A stretch of 7,973 bases of DNA, taken from NCBI GenBank assembly GCA_023399105.1, contig JAEWQT010000332.1, forward strand, positions 1-7,973, read 5' to 3'. The number at the start of each line of letters is the position of its first letter. The stretch's first letter is position 1. Shown piece by piece: positions 5,998 to 7,973 of the stretch. Origin of the DNA: Pseudomonadota bacterium. GTDB taxonomy: Bacteria; Pseudomonadota; Gammaproteobacteria; Pseudomonadales; Oceanobacteraceae. The notes beneath the pieces were generated by a model. The model had not been told where the DNA came from and searched no databases. It saw only the letters and a program-made list of their open reading frames with translations. The position numbers were made by a program, and so were the translations under genes.

Positions 5998-6450
5998 TCA
6001 GTGGGTTTGACGGGCCGAATCCAGATTGTGCAGCAGGGTTTGCAGACGCCCAATTTGCTGGCGTTCAGAATAGGGAATCTGGCGTTGTTCAAATTGTTCT
6101 GCCAGATCGTCCAGAGTCTGTACGGCATCCAGCCGTTGCTCGGGTTGCAGATCGGCGCGGGCGGTATTCAGTGTGGCAAAGGCATCCAGGCCGCGACCAT
6201 CCAGCAGGCCGAACTGCAGCAATTTGTTTTGTAAGGCTCCCACTTCGTCGTTGCGCAGGGCGCGCACATTGAAATCGGCGGCGACGGCACTGACCAGCAC
6301 TGCCCGGGCCGAAGGCGCGTAGGCACCGGGTGTGGCATCGGCGGGTTCATCGGCGGCGGTTGCACTGATCGCGGAGGTGGCACCCGTGCGGGCGCTGTCC
6401 TGATTGGGCAGCGGCAGGTGTTGCAGATAATGACTGAGGGCGCTGAGCAT
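5998..6450 (-). CDS. Hypothetical protein, 150 aa, unrecognised, behind a sigma-54-like promoter
   Basis: I do not recognise this protein. Visible architecture: a short N-terminal helix (MLSALSHYLQHLPLP), a low-complexity Ala/Thr/Pro linker (residues about 18-48), then a helical C-terminal domain (49-150) containing FNVRALRNDEVGALQNKLLQFG and GLDAFATLNTA, and a final charged helix QRQIPYSERQQIGRLQTLL. There is no signal peptide, no cysteine and no membrane segment, so it is probably cytoplasmic. I start at ATG 6450, with GGAG (plus 6460-6463) at 9 nt. An in-frame TTG at 6498 would add 16 residues but is a poorer start and falls inside the putative sigma-54 promoter. The DUF481-like gene follows 59 nt downstream on the same strand. 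The segment VRxLxNDEVxxLQxxLLxxGLL faintly recalls a helical motif in small proteobacterial hypotheticals; no function is claimed. Confidence 0.68.
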   Translation of the reverse strand: MLSALSHYLQHLPLPNQDSARTGATSAISATAADEPADATPGAYAPSARAVLVSAVAADFNVRALRNDEVGALQNKLLQFGLLDGRGLDAFATLNTARADLQPEQRLDAVQTLDDLAEQFEQRQIPYSERQQIGRLQTLLHNLDSARQTH

Positions 6451-6481
6451 AGAGGCAAACTCCGGTAACTGGCTGTGCTTA

Positions 6482-6498
6482 TGCAGGGGCTGTGCCAA
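6482..6498 (-). promoter_or_regulatory. Candidate sigma-54 (RpoN) -24/-12 promoter
   Basis: On the minus strand the sequence is TTGGCACAGCCCCTGCA. It has the invariant GG and GC separated by exactly 10 nt, and matches TGGCAC and TGCA of the consensus TGGCACG-N4-TTGCA; the main deviations are A for G after CAC and C for the first T of TTGC. A start about 12 nt downstream (near 6471) leaves a leader of about 21 nt carrying the GGAG site for ATG 6450. An enhancer-binding site would be expected upstream, in 6500-6650; I cannot identify one. Confidence 0.5.
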
Positions 6499-6595
6499 CC
6501 CCGCTCAACCTGCTCTGGCAGGGCACAGGGCGCTGAGGATGAGACAACCGGGCGGCGCTGGCGGCAAGCATTGGCCGCTATAGCAGCAGGCTTGT

Positions 6596-6623
6596 ACCGG
6601 TGGATGGGTGGTAAACTGCCGGT
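6596..6623. promoter_or_regulatory. Inverted repeat upstream of the TetR gene, possible operator
   Basis: ACCGG (6596-6600) and CCGGT (6619-6623) form inverted half-sites around an 18-nt spacer containing TAAACT (6612-6617), a weak -10-like hexamer, 32-59 nt before the TetR start. TetR-family proteins often bind such palindromes in their own divergent promoter regions. The half-sites are short and this is only suggestive. Confidence 0.25.
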
Positions 6624-6654
6624 CAGAACATTACGCAGTACACAGGAGCAAAGC

Positions 6655-7368
6655 ATGTCGTCTACGCCGGATCTGTCCCGGGAGCCAACCGATCTGCCGT
6701 ATCAGGGCCGCAAGGCCAGCCGGGTTAAAAGTGAGCAACGGCGGCGGCTGATTCTGGAGGCCGCGTTACGCATTGTGGCCCGCGATGGTGTACGGGGTAT
6801 CCGGCACCGGGCCGTGGCTGCTGAAGCGGGCGTACCGCTGGCGGCCACCACCTATTATTTCCGTGATATCGAGGAACTGATCGTCGATACCTTTACCCTG
6901 TACACCGAAAAAGCCTTGCTGGAAGTGGATGCCTTAACCCGCCGTTTTGACCAGCCCTGGTTGCGGGCCGGGGCGACGGACGATCCGGCCCGGGCAGACG
7001 TGCAGAACTTTATGGTGGCGCAGATCGTGACCTATATGCGCCATCAGTTGCTGGAGCAGCGTGACCTGCGCATTGTTGAACAGGCTTTCCGCTATGAGGC
7101 CATTGTTAATCCGGCGATCCGCCCGCTGGCATTGCTGCACCGGCAGGCACTGCTGGATAAGGCCACGGAATTTTTCCGGCATATCCTGCCATCGGCACAA
7201 TCTCAGGCGGAGGCAGAAATTTTATTAGGCTTGTTTCATGCGCTGGAATACAACGCGCTGTTGCAGGATGACGGTGAGGAGGCGCTGGGGCGGATCGAAT
7301 GCATCGCCCGTCAGTATCTCAGCCGTTTGTGGCCAGTAGCGGACGCTGGCACTCAGAGTGCGAAGTGA
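6655..7368 (+). CDS. TetR/AcrR-family transcriptional regulator
   Basis: A 237-aa regulator with a classic TetR DNA-binding domain at about residues 30-80: a first helix RRLILEAALRIVARDGVRG, the helix-turn-helix HRAVAAEAGVPLAATTYYF, and the terminal signature YYFRDIEELIVDTF. It is preceded by a basic, flexible N-terminal arm (18-31). The C-terminal ligand and dimer domain (about 85-225) is all helical and variable in this family, so the inducer cannot be inferred. The start at 6655 has AGGAG (6644-6648) at 6 nt; the open frame extends upstream, but that sequence lacks family character. It is divergent from the 150-aa gene across 204 nt, making that gene and itself the natural candidate targets. 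Its last 16 nt overlap the 3' end of the convergent zinc-ribbon gene. Confidence 0.92.
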   Translation: MSSTPDLSREPTDLPYQGRKASRVKSEQRRRLILEAALRIVARDGVRGIRHRAVAAEAGVPLAATTYYFRDIEELIVDTFTLYTEKALLEVDALTRRFDQPWLRAGATDDPARADVQNFMVAQIVTYMRHQLLEQRDLRIVEQAFRYEAIVNPAIRPLALLHRQALLDKATEFFRHILPSAQSQAEAEILLGLFHALEYNALLQDDGEEALGRIECIARQYLSRLWPVADAGTQSAK

Positions 7369-7601
7369 TAGCCTTCCTGTGCCAGCAGCATCCGCATCAG
7401 GCGTAACTCCAGGCCACTGAAATGGCGGGCCTGATGGCAGTGCCGGCAGCGTATGGTCTGTTGCTTCAGCCGGCCAAGGCTGACCTCAGTTTGTTGCTGG
7501 CAGTGATCACAGGTGATAGGGATCATCACCCGGTCGGAGAGCAGGGTGATCACATTGCCGCTGGGCGGCGAATAAGGGCTAACCGGCAAGGGTTGCGACA
7601 T
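7353..7601 (-). CDS. Small zinc-ribbon protein, 82 aa
   Basis: A short cytoplasmic protein with a Pro/Ser-rich N-terminal stretch (1-17) and a two-knuckle metal site: C31-x2-C34 (TCDHC) and C52-x2-C55 (RCRHC), 17 residues apart, typical of a rubredoxin-like zinc ribbon. A charged helix follows (FSGLELRLMRMLLAQEG, 61-77). Such proteins bind zinc structurally and often serve nucleic acid or protein contacts; the specific role is unknown. The ATG at 7601 has GAGGA (plus 7610-7614) at 8 nt. An in-frame TTG at 7637 is less likely because no good ribosome site supports it. The stop lies inside the 3' end of the convergent tetR gene. The conserved Cys pattern and good ribosome site support a real gene despite its size. 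Confidence 0.75.
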   Translation of the reverse strand: MSQPLPVSPYSPPSGNVITLLSDRVMIPITCDHCQQQTEVSLGRLKQQTIRCRHCHQARHFSGLELRLMRMLLAQEGYHFAL

Positions 7602-7662
7602 ACTGGCATTCCTCTGAACGTATCCCCACAGGGACAACCCACTAAGTCTTTTGTCGTAGATG

Positions 7663-7671
7663 AGAATAGCA
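7663..7671 (-). promoter_or_regulatory. Candidate extended -10 promoter for the zinc-ribbon gene
   Basis: Minus-strand TGCTATTCT fits an extended -10 (TGnTATAAT, with 4 of 6 in the hexamer). A start about 7 nt downstream gives a leader of about 55 nt. The -35 region is not recognisable. The gap 7602-7812 between the two minus-strand genes shows nothing else I can name. Confidence 0.35.
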
Positions 7672-7812
7672 GGTGTTTTCGGCGTGCAGTGTTCGGCGCG
7701 TGGTTTTATGGTGAGTAAATGTACAGGTTTTGTTTCTGTTGTCTGCCATTAGCAACCATTGTGTCAGGCAAGCGCCGGAGCTGCAGGCAGTCTGTGACCT
7801 TTTCCCCGTCAT

Positions 7813-7973
7813 TCAGGGAGTTGTGCTGAAGACGTCAGCTACCCGGGCCGCGATTGCCAGAGATGCCGTCAGGCCCGGACTTTCGATACCAAACAGATGC
7901 ACCACCGGTGCCGGTTGTTGCCGGTGCAGCAGGCAGAAGTCCGCCGCGGGCTGGTCGGCGGCGTGCAGTTTGG
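7813..7973 (-). CDS. FAD-dependent oxidoreductase of the DAO / L-2-hydroxyglutarate oxidase type, C-terminal end (partial)
   Basis: The last 53 codons of a gene whose start lies beyond the window; no start codon is needed inside it, so it is easily missed. The visible peptide contains PAPVVHLFGIESPGLTASLAIAARVADVF and ends TTP before a TGA at 7813-7815. The FGIESPGLTASLAIA block is the C-terminal FAD-contacting signature of D-amino-acid-oxidase-fold flavoenzymes related to L-2-hydroxyglutarate oxidase (LhgO/YgaF). Such enzymes oxidise a 2-hydroxy or amino acid and pass electrons to quinone or oxygen. The substrate cannot be read from the fragment. It lies 211 nt upstream of the zinc-ribbon gene on the same strand, and no clear terminator separates them. 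Confidence 0.72.
   Translation of the reverse strand, partial: KLHAADQPAADFCLLHRQQPAPVVHLFGIESPGLTASLAIAARVADVFSTTP

Noticed and set aside
6475..6654. Upstream 60-codon extension of the TetR gene
   Set aside because: AGGAG at 6 nt before ATG 6655 and the start of family-like sequence there favour the shorter form; the extension also runs across the divergent promoter region.
1..7973. CRISPR arrays, tRNA/rRNA genes, insertion sequences, toxin-antitoxin or phage-defence systems
   Set aside because: No repeat-spacer pattern, cloverleaf-type sequence, transposase or defence motif was found on either strand by reading.

Overview
The window reads as an ordinary chromosomal segment of a GC-rich, probably marine or soil gammaproteobacterium of Pseudomonas/Oceanospirillales type. 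The reasons are the DinB tail, a MioC-like flavodoxin, the AraC and TetR regulator types, a DUF481-like outer-membrane protein, dense gene packing and GGAG-type ribosome sites. The placement is an inference from protein character, not from a marker gene. I see no tRNA, rRNA, CRISPR array, insertion sequence, phage gene or attachment site.

Layout. 1-354 (+) is the C-terminal end of DNA polymerase IV with its beta-clamp-binding tail. Facing it is a block of minus-strand genes: a PAP2 phosphatase (365-949), an overlapping GT4 glycosyltransferase (900-2117), an AraC-type regulator (2208-3242) and an unrecognised 288-aa protein (3339-4205). A divergent intergenic region leads into a plus-strand pair: an unrecognised 137-aa helical protein (4282-4695) and a MioC-like flavodoxin (4718-5173). 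Convergent to these are a secreted, probably outer-membrane beta-barrel protein (5192-5938) and an unrecognised 150-aa protein (5998-6450), the latter preceded by a good sigma-54 type promoter match. A TetR regulator (6655-7368, +) follows. Its 3' end overlaps an 82-aa zinc-ribbon protein (7353-7601, -). The window closes with the C-terminal end of a DAO-type FAD-dependent oxidoreductase (7813-7973, -).

How the genes work together. The only tight functional unit is the glycosyltransferase/PAP2 pair: a 50-nt overlap, the same strand, and both acting on membrane lipids or lipid-linked intermediates. The AraC gene upstream, 90 nt from the chosen glycosyltransferase start, could belong to the same transcript or control it. 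The 137-aa gene and the flavodoxin are probably co-transcribed, with a second promoter for the flavodoxin built into the stop codon of the first. The remaining genes look like independent units.

I did not find a convincing undescribed system. The best leads are the glycosyltransferase/PAP2 module, the sigma-54 promoter in front of an unknown protein, and several uncharacterised small or mid-size proteins.
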